A stretch of DNA of 64,000 nucleotides from Acidimicrobiaceae bacterium (lineage in GTDB: Bacteria; Actinomycetota; Acidimicrobiia; Acidimicrobiales; Poriferisodalaceae). The notes beneath the pieces are model-generated. The model was not told the DNA's origin and made no database searches. It saw only the letters and a list, made by a program, of their open reading frames with translations. Position numbers and translations under genes: made by a program. Of the stretch, positions 63,679 to 64,000 are shown one piece after another. The stretch spans positions 1-64,000 of the forward strand of contig PBMG01000010.1 of NCBI GenBank assembly GCA_002722565.1. The letters are read 5' to 3'. The number at the start of each line of letters is the position of its first letter. The stretch's first letter is position 1.

Positions 63679-64000
63679 CAGCGGTTCATTTCGTCGAGTA
63701 GTGCTCGATAGTGTTCGACTGTCTGTTCGGCCGTGATCTCCCAAGAGAAGTTATTTATTACCCGTTGACGACCTGCAGTGCCAACGGTCGAGCGCAGGTC
63801 GGTCTCTTTGAGCGCCCATTTAATTTTTTGTACAAGTGCCTCGCTGTCTCCTGGCGGCACTTGGAGCGCTGTAACGCCATCTTCCCCTACGACCTCAGGT
63901 AAAGCCCCTCCAGTCGTTGCTATTAGCGGTACACCACATGACATGGCTTCGATAGCGGGGAGAGAAAATCCCTCATAAAGCGATGGGACAACTGCTAATT
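63678..64000 (-). CDS. Glycosyltransferase, GT4 family (5' part missing, runs off window)
   Basis: Only the last 107 codons or so are in the window, with the rest beyond 64000. My translation of the edge gives LYEGFSLPAIEAMSCGVPLI and TGGALPEVVG, the signature of the sugar-nucleotide site of GT4 enzymes (with the E-x7-E glutamates). The tail NNFSWEITAEQTVEHYRAL is typical. First gene, as far as can be seen, of a coupled cluster with the methyltransferase and toroid protein. Confidence 0.9.
   Translation of the reverse strand, partial: LAVVPSLYEGFSLPAIEAMSCGVPLIATTGGALPEVVGEDGVTALQVPPGDSEALVQKIKWALKETDLRSTVGTAGRQRVINNFSWEITAEQTVEHYRALLDEMNR

Overview
The window looks like a continuous piece of chromosome from a free-living, aerobic actinobacterium, most likely an Acidimicrobiia relative with roughly balanced base composition (inferred from gene content and protein style, not from a database). 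Actinobacterial hallmarks are a DnaE1-type polymerase with an intact PHP domain, topoisomerase I with the actinobacterial C-terminal repeats, a DUF2342 zinc protease next to tilS-hpt, DUF3263 followed by a LytR_C protein, the monoderm coproheme decarboxylase HemQ, a group II truncated haemoglobin (GlbO type), ClpC, a PAC2 protein and a CIRCE-controlled groEL. No insertion sequence, prophage, integrase, CRISPR array or rRNA was seen. Coding density is very high: neighbours often overlap by 1-12 bases (ATGA, GTGA and TGATG junctions), and no gap over 300 bases lacks a gene.

Layout. 1-4950 (minus): 3'-truncated thrS, a tiny membrane protein and dnaE. 5043-5819: a stand-alone HD protein resembling the C-terminal half of a CCA-adding enzyme. 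5827-9346 (minus): a complete sdhCAB operon for succinate oxidation, followed upstream by a GH2 glycosidase (9417-11579). 11642-15107: a MoxR-like AAA ATPase and VWA protein pair. 15174-22109: TetR regulator, LLM flavoprotein, NhaA, HAD phosphatase, a membrane pyrophosphatase with sodium-type signatures, a strong terminator hairpin and an SDR. 22155-29356: DUF368 carrier, topA, MFS transporter, tmk and holB. 29383-33731: tRNA-Thr(CGU), a mini membrane protein, DUF2342 protease, tilS, hpt, a pseudophosphatase-like protein, folB and folK. 33920-43134: lysS, a thioesterase, an acyl-CoA and a hydroxyacyl-CoA dehydrogenase (beta-oxidation), folP, a polyprenyl synthase and clpC. 43250-47349: ispD-ispF-rlmB, tRNA-Thr(UGU), DUF3263, LytR_C and glycerate kinase. 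47457-51342: CIRCE-groEL, nitrobindin, fdhD and hemQ. 51346-58556: two small minus-strand genes, a large acyl-CoA dehydrogenase, larE, two unknown genes, glnD and a Nudix protein. 58574-64000: PAC2, GNAT, truncated haemoglobin, DoxX, GtrA and a methyltransferase, then a minus-strand glycosyltransferase, methyltransferase and alpha/alpha-toroid cluster that runs off the end.

The genes together describe aerobic respiration, fatty-acid oxidation, folate and isoprenoid biosynthesis, and probably a sodium cycle (NhaA with a K+-dependent, Na+-type pyrophosphatase).

The most unusual object is topA. Between its catalytic core and its C-terminal repeats it carries about 150 residues that read like the 2B subdomain of a UvrD/PcrA helicase, including the duplex-binding GIG motif. 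This looks like a real, old domain insertion. Second is a dual-specificity-phosphatase-like protein in the hpt-folBK operon whose catalytic cysteine position is lysine. Both assignments rest on remembered family patterns and need a profile search.
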